From Methanobacteriota archaeon (GTDB lineage: Archaea; Thermoplasmatota; Poseidoniia; Poseidoniales; Thalassarchaeaceae): 64,000 bases of DNA. This document shows positions 25,315-34,341 of the stretch, piece after piece. Below the pieces are notes generated by a model. It had not been told where the DNA came from. It ran no database searches and saw nothing but the letters and a program-made list of their open reading frames with translations. A program made the translations under genes and the position numbers. Position 1 is the stretch's first letter. Each line of letters begins with the position of its first letter. The stretch lies in NCBI GenBank assembly GCA_016845365.1, contig JAERST010000024.1:62001-126000 (forward strand). The letters are read 5' to 3'.

Positions 25315-26448
25315 GTGAAGGCAGTCATCGTCGATTGGATGCGGTCGCCATTCCATCGTGCCCACAAGGGTGAGTTGAAGGATGTCAGACCTGATGAAAT
25401 GGCGGGGCAAGTTGCTCGCGCATTGCTCGAACGTACCGGAGTGTCGGGTGAGCAAATCGATGATTTATTGCTTGGTTGTGCTTATCCAGAAGGCGAGCAG
25501 GGCTACAATGTAGGTCGCTTGGTCGCCTTCCTTGCCGGCCTGCCAGATTCGGTTCCCGGAGCCACATTCAACCGTCTATGTGGGTCTTCTATGCAGGCCG
25601 TTCATGTTGCTGCGGCAAATATCCAGGCTGGTTGGGGTGATTGCTTCCTTGTCGGAGGGATGGAATCAATGTCTAGGGTGAAACGCCGTGGATTCAATTG
25701 GTCGCCACATGCGGGACTTGAGGAATCTTATCCAGAGGCTTACATCAACATGGGGTTGACCGCTGAAAATGTCGCTGATAAATACGGCATTGAGCGAGTG
25801 CGACAAGAAGAATTTGCGCTCAACTCACATCAAAAATCCGCTGCTGCACAAGATTCGGGCAATTTCGATGAAGAGATTTGCCCGATCACCGATGGTGACA
25901 ACACCATTTCACAAGATGGTTGCATCAGGGCTACGACGACTCTTGAATCGATGGCAGGTCTCCGCCCTGTTTTCAGAGAGGACGGGTCCGTAACAGCTGC
26001 CACGTCCTCTCCACTAACCGATGGAGTAGTATTCTCTCTGATTTGTAGCGAAGAGTTCGCCTCTGCCAATGGCCTGACTCCAATTGCCACAATCGCCTCT
26101 GCTGCAGTAACCGGATGCCCACCCGACCTTATGGGGTTGGGGCCGATTGAATCAACCAAACTTTGTCTCGAGAGGGCAGGGTGGTCAATTGATGAGGTCG
26201 ATGTCTTCGAATTGAATGAGGCCTTTTCCGCACAAGGATTGGCTTGCATCGATGAATTGGGCATAGATGAATCAAAGGTCAATTTGGATGGGGGGGCAAT
26301 TTCGATTGGACATCCACTCGGTGCTTCAGGCGCGAGAATAACTTGCAAAGCCGCCTCTCTCCTACAGCGCACCGGTGGAAAAAAGGCCATTGCGACCATG
26401 TGTATTGGTGGCGGAATGGGAATTGCAACAGCAATCGAAAGATATTGA
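25315..26448 (+). CDS. Acetyl-CoA acyltransferase (thiolase), bacterial FadA-like
   Basis: Thiolase-fold enzyme joining or splitting acyl-CoAs. Catalytic residues are present: Cys in RLCGSSMQAVH, His in GHPLGASGARI and a second Cys in MCIGGGMG; the NEAFSAQ motif is also present. The degradative/biosynthetic bacterial type differs from the HMG-CoA-synthase-coupled archaeal thiolase. I prefer the GTG at 25315, where the family N-terminus (VKAVIVDWMRSPFHR) begins; the ATG at 25234 would add 27 unconserved residues and leave almost no promoter space to kptA. Role could be in beta-oxidation. Confidence 0.9.
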   Translation: MKAVIVDWMRSPFHRAHKGELKDVRPDEMAGQVARALLERTGVSGEQIDDLLLGCAYPEGEQGYNVGRLVAFLAGLPDSVPGATFNRLCGSSMQAVHVAAANIQAGWGDCFLVGGMESMSRVKRRGFNWSPHAGLEESYPEAYINMGLTAENVADKYGIERVRQEEFALNSHQKSAAAQDSGNFDEEICPITDGDNTISQDGCIRATTTLESMAGLRPVFREDGSVTAATSSPLTDGVVFSLICSEEFASANGLTPIATIASAAVTGCPPDLMGLGPIESTKLCLERAGWSIDEVDVFELNEAFSAQGLACIDELGIDESKVNLDGGAISIGHPLGASGARITCKAASLLQRTGGKKAIATMCIGGGMGIATAIERY

Positions 26449-26449
26449 A

Positions 26450-27007
26450 TCATTCTTCCTCAAAGGATGATACGAGAAATCCTTCGCAATTTGGGCATCG
26501 GTCTTCGATGCCTAGTTTTTCTGGAATCACTGCTAGCAGACTTGTGCAGTGTGGACAAGTTGCGTAGACTTCTGCAGGTCGCAAATCAACCGTAGTATCG
26601 ACACCCCTTGCAAACCATGCGACGAAGGCGGGATGTCTGACCGTCGATATCCTTCGTCGAGTAGCCCAACCCAAGAATAGAATCATCATTGATTGAATTA
26701 GCAGGAAAATCTGCCCACTAAGAAGTGCAAGAATTCCTTGAATGACACCAACAATAATGAAGAATGCAGCAGCGAAACTAAGCAAACTGATGTATTTCAG
26801 ATCGTATCCTGCTGAACGTTTTCTAAAGCCATTTGAAATTACCAATCCATAAAACAGAACTAGAGCGCCTATCCCAAGGGAAAATCCTCCCAAAACGGAA
26901 CCACTTGCCATTGAAACAACGTAGAGAATCAGACATAAGAGTCCGAGATCGAGTAGGCTGAAAATGAGCAAATGGCGATGAATTTGCACAAGCTTTGTTT
27001 CATCCAC
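26450..27007 (-). CDS. Four-helix membrane protein with C-terminal zinc ribbon
   Basis: 185 residues. Four hydrophobic segments (about residues 13-33, 38-58, 72-92, 95-112) are followed by a basic linker (RRRISTVRH) and a cytoplasmic zinc ribbon CPHC...CPNC. Family not recognised. It is convergent with the thiolase gene (two-base gap) and divergent from coaBC. Confidence 0.65.
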   Translation of the reverse strand: MDETKLVQIHRHLLIFSLLDLGLLCLILYVVSMASGSVLGGFSLGIGALVLFYGLVISNGFRKRSAGYDLKYISLLSFAAAFFIIVGVIQGILALLSGQIFLLIQSMMILFLGWATRRRISTVRHPAFVAWFARGVDTTVDLRPAEVYATCPHCTSLLAVIPEKLGIEDRCPNCEGFLVSSFEEE

Positions 27008-27031
27008 AAAGGCTCGAGTGAGTGATTATTG

Positions 27032-28273
27032 ATGACTTCCTCGGTCGGCGACGCACTCTTGAATGACGGGCCTTTGGAGGGTATCGTGACTAAGGACACT
27101 GGCGTTGATATTCATAGCAGCGCTTTGGCAGGAAAGAAGATACTGCTAGCCATTACTGGCGGTATAGCTGCTGTAGAATCGGTGCGGTTAGCGCGCGAAT
27201 TGCGTCGTCATCAAGCAGATTTGACTGTGGTGATGAGTTCGGAGGCTACCAAGGTGGTGACTCCCCTCGCGGTTTCATGGGCTTGCGATAGTCCGGTCCA
27301 CGAAGGCTGGTCTGCGGAAATGGCTCAACTCGATGGGCATGATTTGATTCTCGTTGCCCCTGCTACTCGCAATACGATTTCGAAGCACATCCACGGTATC
27401 ATGGATTCGCCGCTGATGATGGCGCTTTCTGCGGCTCGAGGTAGGGGCGCTGTGATGTGCTTCGTACCTTCGATGCATCAGGATTTATTCGATGACCCGG
27501 TGACTCAAGATTTGCTCGATGCGCTGCGAGCTGAGGGTAGTGCGGTACTCGTCAGCGACGCGATTGAGGGGAAGCGCAAACAGCCTGACCCAGTTGCAAT
27601 TGTCGCTGAGGTTTGCCATTTAGCTAACATGTCTGATGATTCGAAAACGGTGGCGATTACACTAGGTGCTAATCGCGCCCCGATTGATGCGGTTCGTGCG
27701 ATTCAGAATGCGTCATCTGGGCGAACCGGCTGGTTGATTGCAGAATATCTTCATCGTATGGGTCATGCAGTGATTTGTATCGCTGGTAAGACCTCCGCAG
27801 ATCCGAGTTTTGCTCTGCCGGATGTGAGAAGGGATGGCACACCCGATGGTATGTTGGAGGTATGCAAGGGTGTTGCCAAGGCGGAGAACCCCGATGTGTG
27901 GATTCACGCTGCTGCGGTTTTGGATTATTACACAGAGGCAGAGGATGGAAAGAAGGCGAGTGGGGCAGAGAACTGGAGTCTAGAGCTATCTCCTGGACCA
28001 AAGCATATCGCCGAACTGGCATCATTGGTTGAAGGCAGTACTCGTATAGGATTCAAATTGGAATCTGGAGTAACGCCTGATACTGTCATTCAACGTGCCC
28101 AAGCTCAAATTGAACGCTACGGGGTCGAGGCAGTAATCGCGAATATCATGGAGGAGATGAACGACCCCGCGCAGATACGAGCGCGAATTGTTCACGCAAA
28201 TGGCGACATCGTTGAAGCGGTAGATGACCAACACCTGTGCGAGGCAATCAACCAACTCATCAGCCAAGATTGA
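27032..28273 (+). CDS. coaBC: Bifunctional phosphopantothenoylcysteine decarboxylase/phosphopantothenate-cysteine ligase
   Basis: Coenzyme A synthesis: the CoaB half ligates cysteine to phosphopantothenate and the CoaC half decarboxylates the product. CoaC domain (about residues 33-190): LLAITGGIAAVESVRLARELR, LILVAPATRNTISKHIHGIMDS, then MHQDL in the position of the usual M(N/H)xxM motif. CoaB domain (about 205-410): ITLGANRAPIDAVRAIQNASSG, IHAAAVLDYY, IGFKLESG. An N-terminal extension of about 30 residues precedes the flavin fold. ATG at 27032. Confidence 0.93.
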   Translation: MTSSVGDALLNDGPLEGIVTKDTGVDIHSSALAGKKILLAITGGIAAVESVRLARELRRHQADLTVVMSSEATKVVTPLAVSWACDSPVHEGWSAEMAQLDGHDLILVAPATRNTISKHIHGIMDSPLMMALSAARGRGAVMCFVPSMHQDLFDDPVTQDLLDALRAEGSAVLVSDAIEGKRKQPDPVAIVAEVCHLANMSDDSKTVAITLGANRAPIDAVRAIQNASSGRTGWLIAEYLHRMGHAVICIAGKTSADPSFALPDVRRDGTPDGMLEVCKGVAKAENPDVWIHAAAVLDYYTEAEDGKKASGAENWSLELSPGPKHIAELASLVEGSTRIGFKLESGVTPDTVIQRAQAQIERYGVEAVIANIMEEMNDPAQIRARIVHANGDIVEAVDDQHLCEAINQLISQD

Positions 28274-28287
28274 GGTCTCGCGCAGCG

Positions 28288-28294
28288 TTATATT
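28288..28294 (+). promoter_or_regulatory. TATA-like box for proS
   Basis: TTATATT, about 30 bases before the ATG at 28323. This places the transcription start near 28316 with a very short leader, and supports the internal ATG over an upstream frame. Confidence 0.5.
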
Positions 28295-28322
28295 CAAGCG
28301 AGGCTCACAAGCGACGCGTATC

Positions 28323-29843
28323 ATGGCGAAGCATGACAAAGCCAAGCGTGGCATTCCTTCGAAGGATGATTTCAACGCTTGGTACCCAGCAATCGTTGAG
28401 ATTGCTGACCTCGTTGACAAGAGGTACCCGATCAAGGGTATGGATGTCTGGAAGCCGTATGGTTGGAAGGCTATGACCTTGATCGACGCGCTCACGCGCG
28501 CGGAAATGGAGAGGACTGAGCACGAGGAATACAATTTCCCCCTCCTCGTGCCAGAAGATCTTCTCGACAAAGAAAACCGGTTGGTATCCCTGTTGAAGAA
28601 GGCACGAGAGGAAGGTGTCGACCCCTCGGAATTGCGTATGGATGAGGAAGATTCGGGCTTCAAGAAGGAGGTCTACTGGGTCAAACATGCCGGCGAAAAT
28701 GAACTCGATGTGCCGATGTTTTTGCGACCGACGAGTGAGACTCCGATGTACACGATGTTCCCACTTTGGGTTCGTTCTCATGGCGATTTACCACTCAAGA
28801 CCTACCAAATCGTCAACACTTTCCGCTATGAAACAAAACAAACTCGCTCGTTTATTCGAGTTCGCGAGATTCACTTCTTCGAGGCTCATACCGCTCACGA
28901 GGATCAGGCTGGCGCTGATGCACAAATCGCTGAAGACGCGCAGATTGTTCAGAACCTTCTGCATGACCTCTGCTTCCCGGCGATTGTTTCCAAGCGCCCA
29001 ATTTGGGACACATTCCCCGGCGCTTGGTATTCGACCGCTGTAGACGTCGTTATGCCAAATGGTCGAACCTTACAAGTTGCAACTTACCATCACTACAAAG
29101 ACCAGTGGGCAAAGGCATTCGATCTCAAGTATGAGGATGTCAACGGGCAGACTCAATTTTGTCATCAGACTACATTTGGAATGTCAGAGAGAATGCTTGG
29201 CGCCGTTGTGGGTATGCATGGTGACGATGCGGGCCTGATTTTCCCTCCGAAGGTTGCACCGATTCAGATTGTTCTGATGCCCGTTGCAGCACACTTGTCG
29301 CATGAAGTGATACCACGGATTCAGGCAATGGCACAGGAGTTGAAGGCGGCCGGATTCCGAGTAAAGGTGGATGATCGTGATTTGCGACCTGGTGCTAAGC
29401 ACTATGATTGGGAAATCAAGGGAGTGCCATTGAGGTTGGAGCTCGGTCCACGAGATATCGAATCTGGTAAGTTCGTACTCAGTTTACGGACTGGCGGAAA
29501 GGAATTTCATGAATCGTCGGGCCTGGTCGATGTCATCTCCGACGCACTCACGCGAACTGAGGAGGAACTACGCGCGCGTGCTGCAGTTCACATGAGCAAT
29601 TTCGTTCAACCCTTCCCTGGAATCGAAATGTCCGACGCTGGTTGGACGCTCAAAGGCGAGATTGCTGATGGTAAGGTGTACGAACTCGCCTTTGACGGAA
29701 ATGACTCCGATGCAGAGGTTCTAGAGAAAGCAACTGGATTGGCTTTCCTCGGTGATTGTATCGAACCATTCGCGGAACCTCGCGCCTGCGCGATTACCGG
29801 AAAAATGACGACTCGACGTCAGCACCTAGCTCGGATGTATTGA
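28323..29843 (+). CDS. proS: Prolyl-tRNA synthetase, archaeal/eukaryal type
   Basis: Class II aminoacyl-tRNA synthetase charging tRNA-Pro. From the ATG at 28323 it has 506 residues. Class II motif 2 (FRYETKQTRSFIRVREIHFFEAHTAH) and motif 3 (GMSERMLGAVVGMHGDDAGLIFPPKVAPIQ) are clear, followed by the anticodon-binding HGTP domain and the C-terminal zinc-type domain ending in an aromatic residue (LARMY), typical of this form. Bacterial-type editing insertion is absent. Confidence 0.96.
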   Translation: MAKHDKAKRGIPSKDDFNAWYPAIVEIADLVDKRYPIKGMDVWKPYGWKAMTLIDALTRAEMERTEHEEYNFPLLVPEDLLDKENRLVSLLKKAREEGVDPSELRMDEEDSGFKKEVYWVKHAGENELDVPMFLRPTSETPMYTMFPLWVRSHGDLPLKTYQIVNTFRYETKQTRSFIRVREIHFFEAHTAHEDQAGADAQIAEDAQIVQNLLHDLCFPAIVSKRPIWDTFPGAWYSTAVDVVMPNGRTLQVATYHHYKDQWAKAFDLKYEDVNGQTQFCHQTTFGMSERMLGAVVGMHGDDAGLIFPPKVAPIQIVLMPVAAHLSHEVIPRIQAMAQELKAAGFRVKVDDRDLRPGAKHYDWEIKGVPLRLELGPRDIESGKFVLSLRTGGKEFHESSGLVDVISDALTRTEEELRARAAVHMSNFVQPFPGIEMSDAGWTLKGEIADGKVYELAFDGNDSDAEVLEKATGLAFLGDCIEPFAEPRACAITGKMTTRRQHLARMY

Positions 29844-29847
29844 TCCA

Positions 29848-30393
29848 TCAGCGTTTTCTGATGCCGAAGGCCATCAAGGCTGTACCGATTACGATTAAGG
29901 TCGCATCGAAGATATCGACACTCATGGTTTCGGTCCAAGAATCGGGCGATTCGTAATCTGATATCGAATCAAGGCTTAATTTGTCTTGACAGATAGTCTC
30001 CGAATCTGGTGAATCGCATAGTGGGATTACTGTCCCAATTCCGACTACGAGATTGAACATCAAAACTGAAGTTAACAGTAGGCCAATACTTAAGGCAAGC
30101 CAATTTCTCTTCTTTGGAACAGAAGTTTGAGGCTCTGGTAGTGGGAGCTGGGGTGCGGGCATCTGAACTTCGTGCTTGGAATCACCATTGGGTTGTAGAA
30201 TGGAGTCGGGAGGACGCTCGGGCGCCTCGACTCCCATTTGATCTAAGGCGTCCCGACCATAGATCGATTCGGCCATATCGTAGAGTTCAGGCTGCTTCTC
30301 GAGCACGCTGGGGTCGAGAGTCCCATCGAGGAGTTTCTTGACATCGTCGAGTGGGGCCACGATGCTGGCCGGAACCGTTCGTTCTTGAATCAA
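29848..30393 (-). CDS. Two-helix membrane protein, unknown function
   Basis: 181 residues: an N-terminal soluble part of about 90 residues with an acidic helix and Pro-rich linker (PAPQLPLPEPQ), a transmembrane helix at about 97-119 (WLALSIGLLLTSVLMFNLVVGIG), an Asp/Ser-rich extracytoplasmic loop with two cysteines, and a second helix at the C-terminus ending FGIRKR. Family not recognised. Just upstream (27 bases) is the transketolase pair on the same strand. Confidence 0.6.
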   Translation of the reverse strand: MIQERTVPASIVAPLDDVKKLLDGTLDPSVLEKQPELYDMAESIYGRDALDQMGVEAPERPPDSILQPNGDSKHEVQMPAPQLPLPEPQTSVPKKRNWLALSIGLLLTSVLMFNLVVGIGTVIPLCDSPDSETICQDKLSLDSISDYESPDSWTETMSVDIFDATLIVIGTALMAFGIRKR

Positions 30394-30420
30394 ACGCCGT
30401 GATGATGATGCAAGTTGCGA

Positions 30421-31359
30421 TTAGACAAAGGAACTCGCACTTTCGACGATTGCTTCTTTGGTGAGGCCTACCAGTTCGAGTAATTCCTCGCTTCCTCCAC
30501 TCTCTCCGAAGCGGTCTTTGACACCTAGCATTTTGATCGGAGTCGGATTGGTCTGTGATAGATACTCGGCTACTGCTGAGCCCAATCCCGCGATCACCGA
30601 ATGGTCTTCTACGGTTACAATCCCTGAACATTCGGTGGCCAGTTTATCGAGCAAGTCTGTATCTAGTGGTTTGAGCGTGTGCATATCGACGACGGTTGCC
30701 TCAATACCTTGTGACGCCAGCTCATCTGCGGCTTGCATCGCTTTGTGAACCATGACACCAATCGCGATAATCGCTACATCAGAACCTTGTCGTAGCACCG
30801 ACCCTTTGCCAATTGTTAGGTCTTTGACGGAGTTTTCGTCGTACATTCGTAGTGTCTTGTTCCTGGCTGTTCTGGTATAGGATGGTCGGTCGTGATTGAG
30901 TAATTCTGTGGTAAGATGGCGGGCCGAGATATCATCGCAAGGATGCATTACTGTCATGCCTGGAACAGTGCGGTAAAGGGCTAGGTCTTCGATAGATTGG
31001 GCACTTGAGCCATCTGTTCCAGTGTGTATGCCGCCGTGGCTGCCGCAGACGTGAACAACTAATCCGGGGCGAGCGATGCCGTTTCGTACCTGTTCGAATG
31101 CCCTTTCTGAGAAGATTGCGAAAGTGCTAGCGAATGGTACCTTGCCGCAGGAGGCGAGACCTGCGGCGACAAGCATCATATTCTGTTCAGCGATACCCAG
31201 AGATACGGTTCTTTCAGGGTATTCGGCTCGGAAAAGGCATGATTTGGTTGACTTTCCGAGGTCGGCTTCTAGAACGACGACACGGGGGTCGTCGGCTATA
31301 TCGAGCAGGGCTGCGCCATATCCATCCCTGCTCGCTCCACCGGAGGATGGTGCACTCAT
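30421..31359 (-). CDS. Transketolase, C-terminal subunit
   Basis: Pyrimidine-binding and C-terminal half of a split transketolase, 312 residues. LGIAEQNMMLVAAGLAS contains the TPP-activating glutamate. GSHGGIHTGTDGSSAQSIEDLA and the C-terminal VDMHTLKPLDTDLL match archaeal/bacterial split TktB-type subunits. The ATG overlaps the stop of the N-terminal subunit gene, so both halves are made from one message. Confidence 0.92.
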   Translation of the reverse strand: MSAPSSGGASRDGYGAALLDIADDPRVVVLEADLGKSTKSCLFRAEYPERTVSLGIAEQNMMLVAAGLASCGKVPFASTFAIFSERAFEQVRNGIARPGLVVHVCGSHGGIHTGTDGSSAQSIEDLALYRTVPGMTVMHPCDDISARHLTTELLNHDRPSYTRTARNKTLRMYDENSVKDLTIGKGSVLRQGSDVAIIAIGVMVHKAMQAADELASQGIEATVVDMHTLKPLDTDLLDKLATECSGIVTVEDHSVIAGLGSAVAEYLSQTNPTPIKMLGVKDRFGESGGSEELLELVGLTKEAIVESASSFV

Positions 31360-32228
31360 GTTAATTCCTCCAAAGCGAGAGCCAATTCTTCATCGTTGGG
31401 AGCTTTACCGTGGAAGGAAGGATTGTCTTCCATGAAGGAGACTCCCTTGCCTTTGACGGTGTGGGCAACAATTGCGGTGGGACCAGCCGTATTCACAGAC
31501 CAATCGAGGGCTTCGACGATGTGTTCCATATCATGGCCATCAATTTCCTTTACACTCCATCCGAATGACTCGATTTTTGACGCGATATCTCCGATTTCCA
31601 TTTGAACTTCGACAAAATCATCGTTCTGGATCCGATTCCTATCCACGATGACGTGCAAATTATCCAATCCGTGATAACTAGCGGACATGAGGGCCTCCCA
31701 AATTTGACCTTCTTGAGTCTCCCCATCTCCAATCATTACCCAAGATTGGTAGTTTAAACCATCTAATTTTGCAGCGATGGCACAGCCTAGGCCAAAGGAA
31801 AGACCCATCCCTAGGCTGCCTGCAGAGAAATCAACCCCATCTGTCCACTTCATGTCTACGTGACCTTGGCAAACCGAGCCAAGGGTGCGAAAGCCATCGA
31901 GATCTGATTGTGAGAGGAATCCCATTTCGTGAAGAATTGCATAGACGCCAGGACTCGCGTGTCCTTTGCTCATAATGAAGCGGTCTCGCTCGCTACTCGT
32001 AGGGTTCGAGGGGTCGACGTTCATCTGGGTGGAGTACAATCCTACGAGCAAATCTATCGCTGAAAGCGACCCACCAGGATGGCCAGCACCCGCTTTGTGG
32101 ACCATTTGGACAATCGAGCGACGACAACGCTTGGCGCGTTCTTTCAACTCTTCAGTGGACTGACCTTCGGCTGTCACGGTGTTGGCTCGCGAGTTTGGCT
32201 CTTGATGATTTCCGGATACGCCCGCCAA
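31356..32228 (-). CDS. Transketolase, N-terminal subunit
   Basis: TPP-binding half of the split transketolase, 290 residues. Seen: HKAGAGHPGGSLSAIDLL, KGHASPGVYA, the TPP/metal motif GDGETQEGQIWEA...DRN, and the C-terminal HTVKGKGVSFMEDNPSFHG. Ketol transfer between pentose and hexose/heptose phosphates could also supply sedoheptulose 7-phosphate for the GmhA module at 2597. Confidence 0.93.
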   Translation of the reverse strand: MAGVSGNHQEPNSRANTVTAEGQSTEELKERAKRCRRSIVQMVHKAGAGHPGGSLSAIDLLVGLYSTQMNVDPSNPTSSERDRFIMSKGHASPGVYAILHEMGFLSQSDLDGFRTLGSVCQGHVDMKWTDGVDFSAGSLGMGLSFGLGCAIAAKLDGLNYQSWVMIGDGETQEGQIWEALMSASYHGLDNLHVIVDRNRIQNDDFVEVQMEIGDIASKIESFGWSVKEIDGHDMEHIVEALDWSVNTAGPTAIVAHTVKGKGVSFMEDNPSFHGKAPNDEELALALEELT

Positions 32229-32293
32229 GTTTGTAGAGGAGATAATTTGACTATCTCAATTCTTCTCGAAGCAAATGTAGGGGTGGACTGACT

Positions 32294-33493
32294 ATGATTG
32301 AGGCTGCTTTCTTCAGCGGAGAAGAGTGGCAATCTCGATTAACTAATACTCCGATTCCCCCACAGATTGCGGAGGACTCGGACTTAAGCCTCGCATACTC
32401 GGAACTCGTCACTAACGGTCGAATATCAGAGGATCTTGGATTAAGATTGATCAAAAATGCACCATTGAATGGTTTGATGAGTTTAGCGTCAATGGTCAAG
32501 GAATCAAGATACAACAATCATGTCTTCTTCAATGAAAATCTACACGTAAATACAACAAATATCTGTGTCCTGGCTTGCCGATTCTGTGCCTTCCGCAAAG
32601 GACCTCGACACGCGGATGCATACGAGTTATCCGTCGAGGAATACCTACACAGAATCGAACCCTTCTCTACAATTATCGATGAAGTTCACTCGGTGGGTGG
32701 CCTTCACCCAAGTTGGGGAGTAGAACATTACGAAGAGTTGTACCGAGGGTGCAAAGAACGATTCCCTCACATTCACATTAAATCACTAACCGCAGTCGAA
32801 ATCAAGCACCTAGCAAGTCGTTCTAATCTAACCGTAAAAAAGACGCTTGAACGATTACAAGACGCCGGTTTGGATTCGATTCCAGGCGGCGGCGCTGAGA
32901 TTCTCGTTGACTCAGTTCGCGACAGAATTTGCCGAGGAAAAGAAAGTAGCCAAGAATATCTGGACATTCACAGAACTGCTCACAATCTCGGTATTCCGAC
33001 CAATTGCACAATGCTATTTGGAACGGTCGAAACCCCCGCTGAAAGAATAACCCACCTAATCAAACTCAGGGAATTGCAAGATGAAACATCGGGCTTCCAA
33101 TGTTTTGTTCCATATCCATTCCTGCCGGACAAAACTCGACTTCCTGAGGCTCAGTTGGCGACTTCTAATGAGATTCTTCGAACGATTGCAATATCTCGAT
33201 TGATGTTGGACAATATTCCACACATCAAGGCATACAGGATGAATATTGGAGATTCAGTAGCACAAATCGCTCTCTCTGCCGGAGCTGATGATATCGATGG
33301 AACTGTAAGCCATGAGGAAATTATGCATTCTGCTGGAAGCACTACTCCACTCGATTTTTCGAGAAATGAAATCTGTCGATTGGTTGAAGATTCAGGACAT
33401 ATTGCTGTAAAACGGAATTCAATTTATTCTATTTTTGAAATCATTCACTCAAATCAAGAGGCATCTCAAGTTTTGCCGATTCTTCAATCATAG
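32294..33493 (+). CDS. mqnE: Aminodeoxyfutalosine synthase MqnE
   Basis: Radical SAM enzyme joining SAM to 3-enolpyruvyl-benzoate in the futalosine route to menaquinone. The 399 residues carry the NTTNICVLACRFCAF cluster motif (CxxxCxxC), VGGLHPSWGVEHYEELY, HIKSLTAVEI, SIPGGGAEILVD and the long FQCFVPYPFLP segment. These match MqnE better than MqnC or CofH by recalled family motifs. It is followed by mqnA after eight bases (ribosome binding site AGGTGAT in the gap). MqnD lies nearby on the other strand. Confidence 0.9.
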   Translation: MIEAAFFSGEEWQSRLTNTPIPPQIAEDSDLSLAYSELVTNGRISEDLGLRLIKNAPLNGLMSLASMVKESRYNNHVFFNENLHVNTTNICVLACRFCAFRKGPRHADAYELSVEEYLHRIEPFSTIIDEVHSVGGLHPSWGVEHYEELYRGCKERFPHIHIKSLTAVEIKHLASRSNLTVKKTLERLQDAGLDSIPGGGAEILVDSVRDRICRGKESSQEYLDIHRTAHNLGIPTNCTMLFGTVETPAERITHLIKLRELQDETSGFQCFVPYPFLPDKTRLPEAQLATSNEILRTIAISRLMLDNIPHIKAYRMNIGDSVAQIALSAGADDIDGTVSHEEIMHSAGSTTPLDFSRNEICRLVEDSGHIAVKRNSIYSIFEIIHSNQEASQVLPILQS

Positions 33494-33501
33494 GTGATTT
33501 G

Positions 33502-34296
33502 ATGTCATGGGAGACTGTAATTGGACGGGTTGCGTTTACCAATTGTGACCCATTATTCCATGGCTTAGACGATAAATGGTCGATCCTCCCTGCGCCTCCT
33601 GCTTGGTTAACAGGTCATGTGCTGCGACAGGATTGTTTGACAGCGCCCATTCCGACCGCTGACTTTGCTTTACATCAGGAGAAATTGATGCTATTGCCTG
33701 ACTTGGGGATTGTTGGGAAGGGGGCGGTCGGCTCGGTCATTTTGTTCGGTTCTCGAGAAGTTGAAAGGATGCGAGATATCGCACTTCCGTCGGACTCTTC
33801 GACTTCGAAAGTTTTGCTTAGATGGTTGTTGAATCATCGCGGATTGGATCCGAAGTGCATCGAAACTGGTCCTGATTTGAATACGATGTTAGCAAAGTGC
33901 GATGGTGCTCTTTTGATTGGTGATAGAGCCCTTGCAGCTGCTGCTGAGCATCCAGAATTAGTTAGTTTGGATTTGGGTGGAGAATGGACTCAAGTGACAG
34001 GGAAACCGATGGTTTTCGGGGTATTTGCTTGCAGGCGTGATGCGCCGATAGATCAAGTTCGGGCGATTCATACAGATTTGGTACGGAATTATGATTCATT
34101 CAATTCTGATGACGAAATTCGGAAGAATGTGGTAAATGCGGCCTCGTTAACCTCTGGCACACCACCAGAAAGAATTGAGAGATATTTTGCCGATGAAGTC
34201 CGGAATTTGCTCGATGAAGAATCTCATGAAGGATTGCGAATCTTCCTGCAAGAGGTCTGTGGGATGGATTCTGAACCGCTCTGGGTTGATGTTTGA
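33502..34296 (+). CDS. mqnA: Chorismate dehydratase MqnA
   Basis: First futalosine-pathway enzyme, dehydrating chorismate to 3-enolpyruvyl-benzoate; periplasmic-binding-protein fold without signal peptide. 264 residues with the starting IGRVAFTNCDPLFHGL, an internal LLPDLGIVGKGAVGSVILFG, LLIGDRAL and VFGVFACRRDA strands typical of MqnA. ATG at 33502 is preceded by AGGTGAT. Operon partner of mqnE. Confidence 0.88.
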   Translation: MSWETVIGRVAFTNCDPLFHGLDDKWSILPAPPAWLTGHVLRQDCLTAPIPTADFALHQEKLMLLPDLGIVGKGAVGSVILFGSREVERMRDIALPSDSSTSKVLLRWLLNHRGLDPKCIETGPDLNTMLAKCDGALLIGDRALAAAAEHPELVSLDLGGEWTQVTGKPMVFGVFACRRDAPIDQVRAIHTDLVRNYDSFNSDDEIRKNVVNAASLTSGTPPERIERYFADEVRNLLDEESHEGLRIFLQEVCGMDSEPLWVDV

Positions 34297-34341
34297 GAGA
34301 GGATTGTTGGCCCCTCTCGACACATGTGACTTCTTCTCGAA

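Noticed and set aside
30114-30341. Plus-strand 75-residue frame
   Set aside because: Antisense to the two-helix membrane protein gene; Arg/Trp-rich composition without a start signal.
32294-33493. Assignment as MqnC or F420 synthase subunit CofH
   Set aside because: The radical SAM neighbourhood and the FQCFVPYPFLP region fit MqnE better, and the adjacent gene is mqnA.
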